This document shows positions 16,003 through 25,728 of a stretch of DNA of 64,000 bases, piece by piece (position 1 is the stretch's first letter; the number at the start of each line of letters is the position of its first letter). A program made the position numbers and the translations under genes. The notes under the pieces are model-generated. The model saw nothing but the letters and a program-made list of their open reading frames with translations. It was not told the origin of the DNA and did not search any database. Source of the stretch: Streptomyces capillispiralis (GTDB taxonomy: Bacteria; Actinomycetota; Actinomycetes; Streptomycetales; Streptomycetaceae); NCBI RefSeq assembly GCF_007829875.1, contig NZ_VIWV01000001.1:6446501-6510500 (forward strand). The letters are read 5' to 3'.

Positions 16003-16802
16003 GCGCCGACGACCCGGCCGTCGCGGTGCTGCTCGCCGAGGGCGAGCTGACCGTGCGCGGACGCATCCGTGAGGCGTCGAACGCCGCGCTGTACTGCACC
16101 GTGACGCACGAGGGCCTCGAGGCCGCGTGCGTCTACAAGCCGGTCGCGGGGGAGCGGCCCCTGTGGGACTTCCCCGACGGGACGCTCGCCGGGCGCGAGG
16201 TCGCGGCGTACGAGGTCTCCCGGGCGACCGGGTGGGGGCTGGTGCCGCCCACCGTGCTGCGCGACGGCCCCTACGGCGAGGGCATGTGCCAGCTGTGGAT
16301 CGAGACGGCGCCCGCCGGCGCGGAACTCCTCGCCCTGGTGGATGCCGAGGAGCCCGAACCGGGGTGGAAGGCGGTCGGCTTCGCGGAGGTCGGCGAGGGC
16401 CGTACCGCGCTGCTCGTGCACGCCGACGACGAGCGGCTGCGCCGCCTGTCGGTGCTCGACGCGGTGATCAACAACGCGGACCGCAAGGGCGGGCACCTGC
16501 TGCCCACCGCGGACGGCCTGCTGTACGGCATCGACCACGGCGTCACCTTCAACGTCGAGGACAAGCTGCGCACGCTGCTGTGGGGCTGGGCGGGGGAGCC
16601 GCTGACCGAGGAGGCGCTCGACGTCCTCAAGGGCCTCAGGAAGGCCCTCGCGGACGGCGGGACCCTCACCACCGCCCTCACCCCCCTGATCACCCCCGCG
16701 GAGGTCGACGCGGCGCGGGCCCGCGTGGAGGCGTTGCTCACCTCGGGTGTCCACCCGGAGCCCGGCGGGCGGTGGCCGGCCATCCCGTGGCCGCCGGTCT
16801 GA
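15966..16802 (+). CDS. SCO1664-family protein (PI3/4-kinase-like fold)
   Basis: A 278-residue protein of the family I recall as SCO1664/TIGR03843. Visible motifs are EASNAALYCTVTHEGLEAAC, VYKPVAGERPLWDFPDGTLA, REVAAYEVSRATGWGLVPPT, the catalytic-loop-like DAVINNADRKGGHLL (near 170-184) and YGIDHGVTFN. The NNADRKGGH and DHG segments resemble the catalytic and metal-binding loops of PI3/4-kinase-like or HipA-like folds, so phosphotransfer is plausible but unproven. It starts inside the DUF3090 gene (37-bp overlap) and precedes mshC. Confidence 0.85.
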   Translation: MSAPERIPPRSVSADDPAVAVLLAEGELTVRGRIREASNAALYCTVTHEGLEAACVYKPVAGERPLWDFPDGTLAGREVAAYEVSRATGWGLVPPTVLRDGPYGEGMCQLWIETAPAGAELLALVDAEEPEPGWKAVGFAEVGEGRTALLVHADDERLRRLSVLDAVINNADRKGGHLLPTADGLLYGIDHGVTFNVEDKLRTLLWGWAGEPLTEEALDVLKGLRKALADGGTLTTALTPLITPAEVDAARARVEALLTSGVHPEPGGRWPAIPWPPV

Positions 16803-16820
16803 CCGGGGCGGACAGCACGT

Positions 16821-16858
16821 CGGGCGGCCGGGCGCAAGAGTGCCTTCCCGGCCGTCCG
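16821..16858 (+). terminator. Terminator after the SCO1664-family gene
   Basis: The stem CGGGCGGCCGGG (16821-16832) pairs with 16847-16858 over 12 positions, with one G-T pair, and closes a 14-nt loop. It lies 18 bp after the stop and upstream of the mshC promoter, so the trio and mshC seem to be separate transcripts. Confidence 0.7.
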
Positions 16859-16906
16859 GACCGCTCCGGTTCGTATCTGGAACCGCGGTCCGGTTAGGCT
16901 CATGGC
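16858..16906 (+). promoter_or_regulatory. mshC promoter with inverted repeat
   Basis: A -10-like TAGGCT (16895-16900) is followed by 6 bases and the mshC ATG, without a ribosome site, indicating a leaderless mRNA. Directly upstream lies a compound inverted repeat: GGACCG-n3-CGGTTC (16858-16872) pairs with GAACCG-CGGTCC (16880-16891). It covers where the -35 should be and is a candidate operator. Confidence 0.5.
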
Positions 16907-18136
16907 ATGCATGCCTGGCCCGCTTCCGAGGTCCCCGCCCTGCCCGGTCAGGGCCGCGACCTGAGGATCCACGACACCGCGACCGGGGGCCCGATCACCC
17001 TCGACCCCGGTCCCGTCGCCCGTATCTACGTCTGTGGCATCACTCCCTACGACGCCACCCACATCGGACACGCGGCGACCTACAACGCGTTCGACCTCGT
17101 GCAGCGCGTGTGGCTCGACACCAAGCGGCAGGTGCACTACGTCCAGAACGTCACGGACGTCGACGACCCGCTGCTGGAGCGGGCCGAGCGGGACGGTGTC
17201 GACTGGGCCGCGCTGGCGGAGCAGGAGACCGCCCTCTTCCGCGAGGACATGACCGCCCTGCGGATGCTGCCGCCCCGCCACTACATAGGCGCCGTGGAGG
17301 CCATACCGGGCATCGTGCCGCTCGTCGAGCGGCTGCGCGACCTCGGCGCGGCCTACGAGGTCGACGGCGACATCTACTTCTCCGTCGAGTCGGACCCGCA
17401 CTTCGGCAAGGTCTCGAACCTCGACGCCGCCGCGATGCGGCTGCTGTCCGCCGAGCGCGGCGGTGACCCGGAGCGTCCGGGCAAGAAGAACCCGGTCGAC
17501 CCGATGCTCTGGATGGCCGCCCGCGAGGGCGAGCCGAGCTGGGACGGCGGCTCGCTGGGCCGGGGCCGGCCCGGCTGGCACATCGAGTGCGTGGCCATCG
17601 CCCTCGACCACCTCGGCATGGGCTTCGACGTCCAGGGCGGCGGCTCCGACCTGGTCTTCCCGCACCACGAGATGGGCGCCTCGCACGCCCAGGTGCTCAC
17701 CGGCGAGTTCCCCATGGCGAAGGCGTACGTCCACGCCGGCATGGTCGCCCTGCACGGCGAGAAGATGTCCAAGTCCAAGGGCAACCTGGTCTTCGTGTCC
17801 GCGCTGCGGCGCGAGGGCGTGGACCCGGCGGCGATCCGGCTGGCGCTGCTCGCCCACCACTACCGTGCCGACTGGGAGTGGACCGACCAGGTCCTCCAGG
17901 ACGCCGTGACCCGGCTCGGCCACTGGCGCGCCGCGGTCTCCCGCCCCGACGGCCCGCCCGCCGAGGCGCTGGTCGAGGAGATCCGCGAGGCGCTCGCCGC
18001 CGACCTGAACGCCCCGGCCGCCCTGGCGGCCGTCGACCGCTGGGCCCTGCTGCAGGAGGAGAGCGGCGGCACGGACCCGGGCGCGCCCGGCGTCGTCTCC
18101 CGCGCGGTGGACGCCCTGCTCGGCGTCGCGCTGTAA
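16907..18136 (+). CDS. mshC: Cysteine:1-D-myo-inosityl 2-amino-2-deoxy-glucopyranoside ligase (mycothiol)
   Basis: A 409-residue class I tRNA-synthetase-like ligase that joins cysteine to GlcN-Ins in mycothiol synthesis, using ATP. The HIGH-like motif is in TPYDATHIGHAATYNAFDLV. The zinc and cysteine site shows YVCGITPYD (near 42), WHIECVAIA and FPHHEMGASHA, and the KMSKS loop is EKMSKSKGNLV. Two features separate it from cysteinyl-tRNA synthetase: it is about 50-60 residues shorter, lacking the tRNA-binding tail, and it closely resembles mycobacterial MshC as I remember it, including the N-terminus WP..VPALPGQGR and C-terminus AVDALLGV. Its own leaderless promoter precedes it. Confidence 0.93.
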   Translation: MHAWPASEVPALPGQGRDLRIHDTATGGPITLDPGPVARIYVCGITPYDATHIGHAATYNAFDLVQRVWLDTKRQVHYVQNVTDVDDPLLERAERDGVDWAALAEQETALFREDMTALRMLPPRHYIGAVEAIPGIVPLVERLRDLGAAYEVDGDIYFSVESDPHFGKVSNLDAAAMRLLSAERGGDPERPGKKNPVDPMLWMAAREGEPSWDGGSLGRGRPGWHIECVAIALDHLGMGFDVQGGGSDLVFPHHEMGASHAQVLTGEFPMAKAYVHAGMVALHGEKMSKSKGNLVFVSALRREGVDPAAIRLALLAHHYRADWEWTDQVLQDAVTRLGHWRAAVSRPDGPPAEALVEEIREALAADLNAPAALAAVDRWALLQEESGGTDPGAPGVVSRAVDALLGVAL

Positions 18137-18152
18137 CCGGCCCCGGACCAAC

Positions 18153-18195
18153 GAGAAGGGGGCGTCCCGTCCATCGACGGGGCGCCCCCCTTCTC
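18153..18195. terminator. Bidirectional terminator after mshC
   Basis: A long stem pairs GAGAAGGGGG (18153-18162) with CCCCCTTCTC, continues through CG pairs with one bulged C, and then CCCGTC with GACGGG around a 4-nt loop. It serves both mshC and the convergent PAC2 gene. Confidence 0.85.
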
Positions 18196-18212
18196 CGTAC
18201 CGCCGGACCCGG

Positions 18213-19283
18213 TCAGTCCTCCGACGAATCCTCGCCGTCCGCGGTCGTACCCTTCCCCGGATCCGTCCCCGGACCGGTCCCCGGCTCCGCGCCGGAATCC
18301 GGACCCGGAGCGGGATCGGGACCCGTGTCCGTCTCCGGTCTGGACGGCTTCGACGGACGGGAGCGGCCGCCCGGAGTGTCCCGCCGGTACGGCGTGCCCT
18401 CCGAGCCGTCGGCCGTGGCGTGCCCGCCGGGCGGCCCCGACGCCCCGTCACGGCGCCGCAGATACCGCTCGAACTCGCGGGCGATCGCCTCGCCCGACGC
18501 CTCCGGCAACTCGGCGGTGTCCCGGGCCTCCTCCAGCGTCTGGACGTACTCGGCCACCTCGCTGTCCTCCGCGGCCAGTTGGTCCACACCCAGCTGCCAG
18601 GCGCGCGCGTCCTCGGGCAGTTCGCCCAGCGGGACGCGCACGTCGATCAGGTCCTCCAGCCGGTTGAGGAGGGCCAGCGTGGCCTTGGGGTTGGGCGGCT
18701 GCGACACGTAGTGCGGCACCGCCGCCCACAGCGACACCGCCGGGACACCGGCGTGCGTGCACGCCTCCTGGAGGATGCCGACGATCCCCGTGGGGCCCTC
18801 GTACTTGGTCTCCTCCAGGTCCATGCGGCGGGCCAGGTCCGGGTCGGACGTGGTGCCGCTGATCGGGACCGGGCGGGTGTGCGGGGTGTCACCGAGCAGC
18901 GCGCCCAGCACGACCACCAGTTCCACGCCGAGTTCGTGCGCGAAGCCGAGGATCTCGTTGCAGAACGAACGCCACCGCATGGACGGCTCGATGCCGCGCA
19001 CCAGCACCAGGTCGCGCGGCTTGTCGCCGCCGACCCGGACCACCGACAGCCGCGTGGTCGGCCAGGTGATCTTGCGGACCCCGCCGTCCATGAACACCGT
19101 GGGGCGGTTCACCTGGAAGTCGTAGTAGTCCTCGGCGTCCAGCGCCGCGAACACCTCGCCCTTCCATTCCCGCTCCAGGTGTGCGACCGCGGTGGAGGCG
19201 GCGTCACCGGCATCGTTCCAGCCCTCGAACGCGGCCACCATGACCGGGTCGATCAGCTCGGGAACCCCCTCGAGCTCGATCAC
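18213..19283 (-). CDS. PAC2-family protein (actinobacterial, ParJ/ASP2-like)
   Basis: A 356-residue protein. Residues 1-280 carry the PAC2 fold signature: VMVAAFEGWNDAGDAASTA near the start, then VVVLGALLGDTPHTRPVPIS, YEGPTGIVGILQEACTHAGV and SLWAAVPHYVSQPPNPKATL. PAC2 proteins act as assembly chaperones for eukaryotic proteasomes; the bacterial role is open. I recall the S. coelicolor ortholog (SCO1662) as a ParA-interacting protein named ParJ; treat this as recollection. The last about 75 residues are a disordered Pro/Gly/Asp/Thr-rich tail (PDPAPGPDSGAEPGTGPGTD). The GTG at 19283 has GGAAGGAGG upstream. Confidence 0.85.
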   Translation of the reverse strand: MIELEGVPELIDPVMVAAFEGWNDAGDAASTAVAHLEREWKGEVFAALDAEDYYDFQVNRPTVFMDGGVRKITWPTTRLSVVRVGGDKPRDLVLVRGIEPSMRWRSFCNEILGFAHELGVELVVVLGALLGDTPHTRPVPISGTTSDPDLARRMDLEETKYEGPTGIVGILQEACTHAGVPAVSLWAAVPHYVSQPPNPKATLALLNRLEDLIDVRVPLGELPEDARAWQLGVDQLAAEDSEVAEYVQTLEEARDTAELPEASGEAIAREFERYLRRRDGASGPPGGHATADGSEGTPYRRDTPGGRSRPSKPSRPETDTGPDPAPGPDSGAEPGTGPGTDPGKGTTADGEDSSED

Positions 19284-19446
19284 CCAGCGCCTCCTTCCGA
19301 CGTGCCCTCGCGTACGCCCCAACCTTACGGCGTGCCCGCGGGGCGCCCGCAGCCCCCTCACAAGGGGAGTGCCCCCATCACTGCCCCGTGGGGGACCGTC
19401 GGACACCCCTCGGCGACCGGGGAGCGAACGGGGCGGAACGCACCGT

Positions 19447-20118
19447 TCACAGAGTGGAGCGCAGCCACTGCTCCACGCTCGCGATGTGCACCGTCGCCCA
19501 GGACCGCGCGGCCTCGGGATCCCGGTCCCGCAGGGCGGCGAGGATGGCCCGGTGCTCGCGCAGGGTGCGGCCGACCGCGTCCTCCTGGGTGAGGCCGCGC
19601 CAGACACGCGCCCGGGTGGTGGGGCCGGACAGACCGTCCAGCAGGGAACACAGCACGGAGTTGCCGGCCCCGCGCACGATGCCCCGGTGGAAGTCCAGGT
19701 CGGCGGCGACCAGGTCCTCCACCGACGGGTGTTCGCCGAGCGCGTCCAACTGGTCGGACAGGGCGTCCAGTTCGGCCTCGTCGATCAGGGTCGCCGCGAG
19801 GGCGGTCGCGGCCGGCTCCAGGATGCGGCGCACGGCGAGGAACTCCAGGACGGTGTCGTCGCGGTGGAAGTCGACCACGAAACTCACCGCTTCCAGCAGG
19901 AGTTGCGGGTCGAGGCTGGTGACGTAGGTGCCGTCGCCCTGCCGCACGTCGAGGATGCGGATCAGTGACAGGGCCCGCACCGCCTCGCGCAGGGAGTTGC
20001 GGGACAGCCCCAGCTCGGCGGCGAGTTCGCTCTCCTTGGGCAGCCGGGCACCGGGACGCAGCGCGCCGGAGACGATCATTTTCTTGATCTTCTCGATCGC
20101 CTCGTCGGTGACTGCCAT
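19447..20118 (-). CDS. FadR/GntR-family transcriptional regulator
   Basis: A 223-residue regulator. The winged helix is at about residues 5-70 (LRPGARLPKESELAAELGLS, RNSLREAVRALS, RQGDGTYVT). The C-terminal FCD domain has LAVRRILEPAATALAA and DLDFHRGIVRGAGNSV, with the D..H pattern for a metal-bound carboxylate ligand. No metabolic gene is directly linked, so its target is unclear; a perfect palindrome 18 bp upstream suggests autoregulation. The ATG at 20118 follows GGGAGG. It lies between the PAC2 gene and the glycerol operon, all on the minus strand. Confidence 0.88.
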   Translation of the reverse strand: MAVTDEAIEKIKKMIVSGALRPGARLPKESELAAELGLSRNSLREAVRALSLIRILDVRQGDGTYVTSLDPQLLLEAVSFVVDFHRDDTVLEFLAVRRILEPAATALAATLIDEAELDALSDQLDALGEHPSVEDLVAADLDFHRGIVRGAGNSVLCSLLDGLSGPTTRARVWRGLTQEDAVGRTLREHRAILAALRDRDPEAARSWATVHIASVEQWLRSTL

Positions 20119-20135
20119 GACCGGCCTCCCGCGGC

Positions 20136-20147
20136 TCGGACGTCCGA
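20136..20147. promoter_or_regulatory. Perfect 12-bp palindrome upstream of the FadR-type regulator
   Basis: TCGGACGTCCGA is perfectly symmetrical and lies 18 bp upstream of the start at 20118. A small CCCGC-n7-GCGGG hairpin follows at 20153-20169. An autoregulatory operator is the simplest reading. Confidence 0.5.
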
Positions 20148-20340
20148 TGTATCCCGCTCATTATGCGGGCCCGCGCAGGCCACCCGGAATCCGCTCGCCC
20201 CGGCCGCGACGGGCGGTCCGGGCGGCGGGGCACGGTGTGCGGCGGCGGAGGAAAGGGGCGGCTCCGCCGACGCGGAGCCGCCCCTCATCCCCTGCCGGCT
20301 CCGGTGTCCGCAAGCCGCGGGATCCTCGGTCGGTCCTCGG

Positions 20341-21957
20341 TCACTTCCTGTCGAGCAGGTCCTGGACGTTGGCGCGGACCTCGTCCGTGGCCAGGCCCCG
20401 GATCGTCAGGGTGGTGCGGCGGCGCAGCACGTCGTCCGCGGTCTCGGCCCACTCGTGGTCGCGGGCCCAGACGACCTGCGCCCAGATCTCCGGGGCCTCG
20501 GGGTGGACGCGCCGGGCGAGCGCCGGGTCGTCGTTGGCCATGCGGGCGATGTCGAAGGCCAGCGAGCCGTAGTGGGTGGCCAGGTGCCGGGCGGTGTCCG
20601 CGGCCATGCGGGGGCCGGGCGCCGGACCGTCGACCAGCAGCCGGTGGGCGACCGCGCGCGGGTTGGCGACACCCGGCAGCGGCAGCTTCTTCGGCAGCGC
20701 CGAGACCGGCTCGAAGTCGTCGCCGAGCGGGTGACCGGGCAGCGCCTGGAGCTTCTGCATCACCGTGCGGCCGATGTGGCGGAACGTGGTCCACTTGCCG
20801 CCGGCGACGGACAGCATCCCGCCCCGGCCCTCGGTCACGACCGTCTCGCGCTTGGCCTTGGCCGTGTCCCCGGGGCCGCCCGGCAGCACCCGCAGACCCG
20901 CGAACGCGTACGTGATCAGATCACGGTCGAGCTGCTGGTCGCGGATGGAGAACGCGGCCTCGTCGAGTATCTGCGCGGTGTCCTTCTCCGTGACCGCGAC
21001 GTCCCCCGGGTCGCCCTCGAACTCCTCGTCGGTCGTGCCGAGCAGCAGCATGTCCTCCCAGGGGAGGGCGAAGGTGATCCGGTACTTGTCGATCGGCGTG
21101 GCCAGCGCGGCCTTCCACGGGGAGGTCCGCTTCAGGACCAGGTGCGCGCCCTTCGACAGCCGGATGGACGGCGCGGCACCGGGGTCCTCCATGCGGCGCA
21201 GGTGGTCGACCCACGGGCCGGTGGCGTTGAGCACCAGCCGGGCGTTCACACCGAACTCGTCGCCCGAGAGGCGGTCGCGCAGCTCGGCGCCGGTGACCTT
21301 GCCGCCGGTGAAGCGCAGGCCGGTGACCTCGGCGTGGTTGAGCACGACCGCGCCCGACTCGGCCGCCGCGCGGACCGTCATCAGGGCCATCCGCGCGTCG
21401 TTCATCTGGTCGTCGCCGTAGACGGCGACGGCCTTGAGGTTCTCGGTGCGCAGCTCCGGCACGTCCTGCGCGGCCTTGGCGGGGGAGAGCAGGTGCCCGA
21501 CGCCGTCACCGAAGGCCGACAGCGCCGAGTAGGCGAAAACACCCGCCCCGAGCTTCGCCGCGCCGTGCGGCCCGCCCTTGTAGACGGGGAGGTAGAACGT
21601 GAGCGGGTTCGCCAGGTGGGGGGCGACCTGGCGGGAGACCGCACGGCGCTCGAAGTGGTTCTCCGCCACCAGCTTCACCGCGCCGGTCTGCAGGTAGCGC
21701 AGACCGCCGTGGAGCAGCTTGGAGGAGGCGGAGGAGGTGGCGCCGGCCCAGTCACCGGCGTCCACCAGAGCCACCCTGAGGCCGGACTGCGCGGCGTGCC
21801 AGGCGGTGGAGATGCCCAGGATGCCGCCGCCGATCACGAGAAGGTCGTACGACGCCTTGGAGAGCTGCTCCCGGGTCTCGGCCCGGCTCGGGTTCGAGCC
21901 GGAGGCCGGGTGCGTCCCCAGGGCAGGCACGGTCTGCAGGGTGGACTGAGTGGTCAT
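20341..21957 (-). CDS. glpD: FAD-dependent glycerol-3-phosphate dehydrogenase
   Basis: A 538-residue membrane-associated flavoprotein that oxidises glycerol 3-phosphate to dihydroxyacetone phosphate, passing electrons to the quinone pool. The FAD-binding Rossmann motif DLLVIGGGILGISTAWHAA is near residue 39, followed by GATSSASSKLLHGGLRYLQ, typical of GlpD. Later come NATGPWVDHLRRM, DKYRITFALPWEDMLLLGTT and SVAGGKWTTFRHIG, with a C-terminal helical cap. It begins 8 bp after glpK, so the two are co-transcribed. The ATG at 21957 follows an AGGAG sequence in reverse orientation. Confidence 0.95.
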   Translation of the reverse strand: MTTQSTLQTVPALGTHPASGSNPSRAETREQLSKASYDLLVIGGGILGISTAWHAAQSGLRVALVDAGDWAGATSSASSKLLHGGLRYLQTGAVKLVAENHFERRAVSRQVAPHLANPLTFYLPVYKGGPHGAAKLGAGVFAYSALSAFGDGVGHLLSPAKAAQDVPELRTENLKAVAVYGDDQMNDARMALMTVRAAAESGAVVLNHAEVTGLRFTGGKVTGAELRDRLSGDEFGVNARLVLNATGPWVDHLRRMEDPGAAPSIRLSKGAHLVLKRTSPWKAALATPIDKYRITFALPWEDMLLLGTTDEEFEGDPGDVAVTEKDTAQILDEAAFSIRDQQLDRDLITYAFAGLRVLPGGPGDTAKAKRETVVTEGRGGMLSVAGGKWTTFRHIGRTVMQKLQALPGHPLGDDFEPVSALPKKLPLPGVANPRAVAHRLLVDGPAPGPRMAADTARHLATHYGSLAFDIARMANDDPALARRVHPEAPEIWAQVVWARDHEWAETADDVLRRRTTLTIRGLATDEVRANVQDLLDRK

Positions 21958-21965
21958 CGCGGTTC

Positions 21966-23504
<1,539 letters not shown>

Positions 23505-23589
23505 GGTGTGCTCCTGGGAGTTCCTTGGTTACGGGGCTGTGCGTACGGCGCTTCTACAACAGTGGGCGTTCGGGGCGACCTGGTCACCT

Positions 23590-24384
23590 CTACGCGAAGG
23601 CGACGTTGTAGAGACCGGCCGCGAGGGCGCCGCCGATCAGCGGACCGACCACCGGGATCCAGGCGTAGGACCAGTCGGAGCCGCCCTTGTTGGGCAGCGG
23701 CAGCAGCGCGTGCACGATGCGCGGACCGAGGTCACGGGCCGGGTTGATGGCGTAACCGGTCGGGCCGCCCAGCGACAGACCGATCGAGACGACCACGAGC
23801 GCCGTGATCAGACCGCCCAGCACGCCGAGGCCGTCGCCCGCGCCGTTCAGGCCCTGGGTGAGCACGGCGAGCAGCAGCACGAAGGTGCCGACGATCTCCG
23901 TGGCGAGGTTCTGCGCCGTGTTCCGGATCTCCGGGCCGGTGGAGAAGATGCCGAGCACCGGGCCCGCGCCCTTCTCCTGGGCCTCGACCGCCTTGGCGGC
24001 GGTGGTCTGCGCGCCCGGACCGCCGACGATCTCCTTGTCGGTGAGGTGGGCGTGGAACTGGCCGTAGTAGGCGACCCACACGAGCGCCGCACCGATCATC
24101 GCGCCGAGGAACTCTCCGGCGAAGTAGACCGGAACGTTGCTCCACTCGCCGTCCTTGATGGCGAGGGCCACGGTCACGGCCGGGTTGAGGTGGGCGCCCG
24201 AGAGCGGTCCCGCGATGTACACCGCCGTCATGACGGCGAAGCCCCACCCGAAGGCGATGGCGAGCCAGCCGGCGTTACGGGCCTTGGAGGCCTTCAGCGT
24301 CACGGCGGCACAGACGCCGCCGCCGAGCAGGATGAGTATGGCGGTACCGATGGTCTCGCCGATGAAGATGTCGGAGCTGGACAC
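23590..24384 (-). CDS. glpF: Glycerol facilitator (aquaglyceroporin)
   Basis: A 264-residue MIP-family channel with six membrane spans and two half-helices bearing the NPA signatures: GAHLNPAVTVA (near 65-75) and the second as INPARDLGPR (near 205), the D after the R being typical of glycerol-selective channels. It lets glycerol cross the membrane passively for trapping by GlpK. The GTG at 24384 is chosen because AAAGGAG precedes it. It is first in the glpF-glpK-glpD unit; the 85-bp gap before glpK holds no clear terminator. Confidence 0.95.
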   Translation of the reverse strand: MSSSDIFIGETIGTAILILLGGGVCAAVTLKASKARNAGWLAIAFGWGFAVMTAVYIAGPLSGAHLNPAVTVALAIKDGEWSNVPVYFAGEFLGAMIGAALVWVAYYGQFHAHLTDKEIVGGPGAQTTAAKAVEAQEKGAGPVLGIFSTGPEIRNTAQNLATEIVGTFVLLLAVLTQGLNGAGDGLGVLGGLITALVVVSIGLSLGGPTGYAINPARDLGPRIVHALLPLPNKGGSDWSYAWIPVVGPLIGGALAAGLYNVAFA

Positions 24385-24510
24385 CCGCGACTCCTTTGTC
24401 CTTCGTCCAGGGAGCCGACCCCCGGGTCCCACCGGGGATTGGCGCCCTCAGGGGTGAGAGCGATGCCGGCCCTTGGCGTTGTCACACTCTAGCGCGTATT
24501 GCCGGTAAGT

Positions 24511-24527
24511 GTTCGACAATGCCGACC
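24511..24527. promoter_or_regulatory. Putative GylR operator upstream of glpF
   Basis: GTTCGACAATGCCGACC, in the 377-bp space between glpF and gylR, matches the palindrome at 25581-25597 upstream of gylR at 15 of 17 positions. The shared form is GTTCGRCAATGYCGAMC. GylR is known to repress both its own gene and the glycerol operon, so two copies at these two places are as expected. The rest of the gap holds AT-richer CGATC repeats (24588-24612) and the gylR terminator. Confidence 0.7.
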
Positions 24528-24684
24528 GATGGACGGGAGTCTTGCCCGGCGCCACGGATGCGTCAAGAGTTTGGTTATCGGAAGCGCGATCGTTATTGAT
24601 CGCCACGATCTATCGGTCTCCGGGCGGTTCCGGTGCTCATGCCCGGTCCGTCCCTCCGGGACACGGCCGGGACGGCACGGCCGC

Positions 24685-24712
24685 GACCGGAACGCCGTAC
24701 GGCGTCCCGGTC
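24685..24712 (-). terminator. gylR terminator hairpin
   Basis: GACCGGAACGCC (24685-24696) pairs with 24701-24712 at 11 of 12 positions around a 4-nt loop, 50 bp after the gylR stop and upstream of the glpF promoter region. Confidence 0.6.
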
Positions 24713-24761
24713 GTCGTCCGCTGTGCGCCCGCTGTCGCCGGCGCCCGATACCGCCCGGCGC

Positions 24762-25526
24762 TCAGAACCGCCCGGCGCCCAGGTCCCGCGACACCGCGCG
24801 GGCGCAGTCCCGTACCGCCGCGATCAGCTCGGGCCGCAGCTCGCCGTCCCGGCGCAGCCGCTCCACCGCGCCCGTGATGCCGACCGCGCCGACCGGCATC
24901 CGCCGCCGGTCGTGGATGGGGGCGGCCACGGAGGCCACGCCCTCCCAGGTCTCCTCCACGTCGGCCGCGTACCCGCGCGCGCGGGTCAGGTCGAGGATGT
25001 GCTCGAAGCCGTCCAGCTCGCACACGGTGTGGTCGGTGAACGCCTTGCGGTCCGCCTCCAGCGCCTCGCTGTGGGCCACCGGGTCGTACGCCGACAGCAC
25101 CTTGCCCAGGGCCGTGGAGTGCAGCGGCTGCATGGCCCCTATCTCCAGGACCTGCCGGCTGTCGTCGGGGCGGAAGACGTGGTGCACGATCAGCACGCCC
25201 TGCTGGTGCAGGACGCCCAGGTAGACGCTCTCGCCGCTGGAGCGGGCCAGGTCGTCGGTCCACACGAGGGCGCGGGCCCGCAGCTCGTGGACGTCGAGGT
25301 AGGTCGTGCCCAGGCGCAGCAGCTCGGCGCCCAGCTGGTAGCGCCCGGAGGCGTCGTCCTGCTCCACGAACCCCTCCTGCTGGAGGGTGCGCAGGATGCC
25401 GTGGGCGGTGCCCTTGGCGAGGCCCAGCGACGAGGCGATGTCCGACAGGCCGAGCCGCCGCTCGCCGCCCGCGAGCAGCCGCAGCATCGCTGCCGCCCGT
25501 TCGAGCGACTGGATGTTCCGTGCCAT
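24762..25526 (-). CDS. gylR: Glycerol operon repressor, IclR family
   Basis: A 254-residue IclR-family regulator, the same length as S. coelicolor GylR. The N-terminal helix-turn-helix (about 5-65) reads SLERAAAMLRLLAGGERRLG and IASSLGLAKGTAHGILRTL. The ligand-binding domain contains MQPLHSTALGKVLSAYDP and APIHDRRRMPVGAVGITGA. It represses glpFKD and itself, with glycerol 3-phosphate as the probable inducer (known for GylR). The ATG at 25526 is chosen by homology to the known N-terminus MARNIQSLERAA. A palindromic operator lies 55 bp upstream. Confidence 0.95.
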   Translation of the reverse strand: MARNIQSLERAAAMLRLLAGGERRLGLSDIASSLGLAKGTAHGILRTLQQEGFVEQDDASGRYQLGAELLRLGTTYLDVHELRARALVWTDDLARSSGESVYLGVLHQQGVLIVHHVFRPDDSRQVLEIGAMQPLHSTALGKVLSAYDPVAHSEALEADRKAFTDHTVCELDGFEHILDLTRARGYAADVEETWEGVASVAAPIHDRRRMPVGAVGITGAVERLRRDGELRPELIAAVRDCARAVSRDLGAGRF

Positions 25527-25580
25527 CGCCGTACTGCCTCCGTCCCCTTCGGCCGTCGACCCGCGACTGCCGCTGCCACT

Positions 25581-25597
25581 GTTCGGCAATGTCGAAC
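25581..25597. promoter_or_regulatory. Putative GylR operator upstream of gylR
   Basis: GTTCGGCAATGTCGAAC is a 17-bp inverted repeat with arms GTTCG/CGAAC, matched by a near copy upstream of glpF at 24511. It fits autoregulation by GylR. Confidence 0.72.
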
Positions 25598-25728
25598 ACT
25601 ACCGGTCCATGTCGACCTCTCGCTAATGGTCGGACACGATCGGTTGCGCCGCTCCGGCCCGTGCCGTCGACTGTCGGCCATCCTCGTCCGTCCCGTGGAC
25701 GCCCTGAACATCAGGTCGCGGTCCCCGA

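Noticed and set aside
16858..16906. Sigma-R-type promoter for mshC
   Set aside because: A GGAAC and a GTT occur, but their spacing is far too short for the GGAAT-n18-GTT pattern; the TAGGCT leaderless box explains the start better.
16907..18136. Annotation as cysteinyl-tRNA synthetase
   Set aside because: The protein is only 409 residues, lacks the tRNA-binding tail and resembles MshC from end to end, so the mycothiol ligase is the better call.
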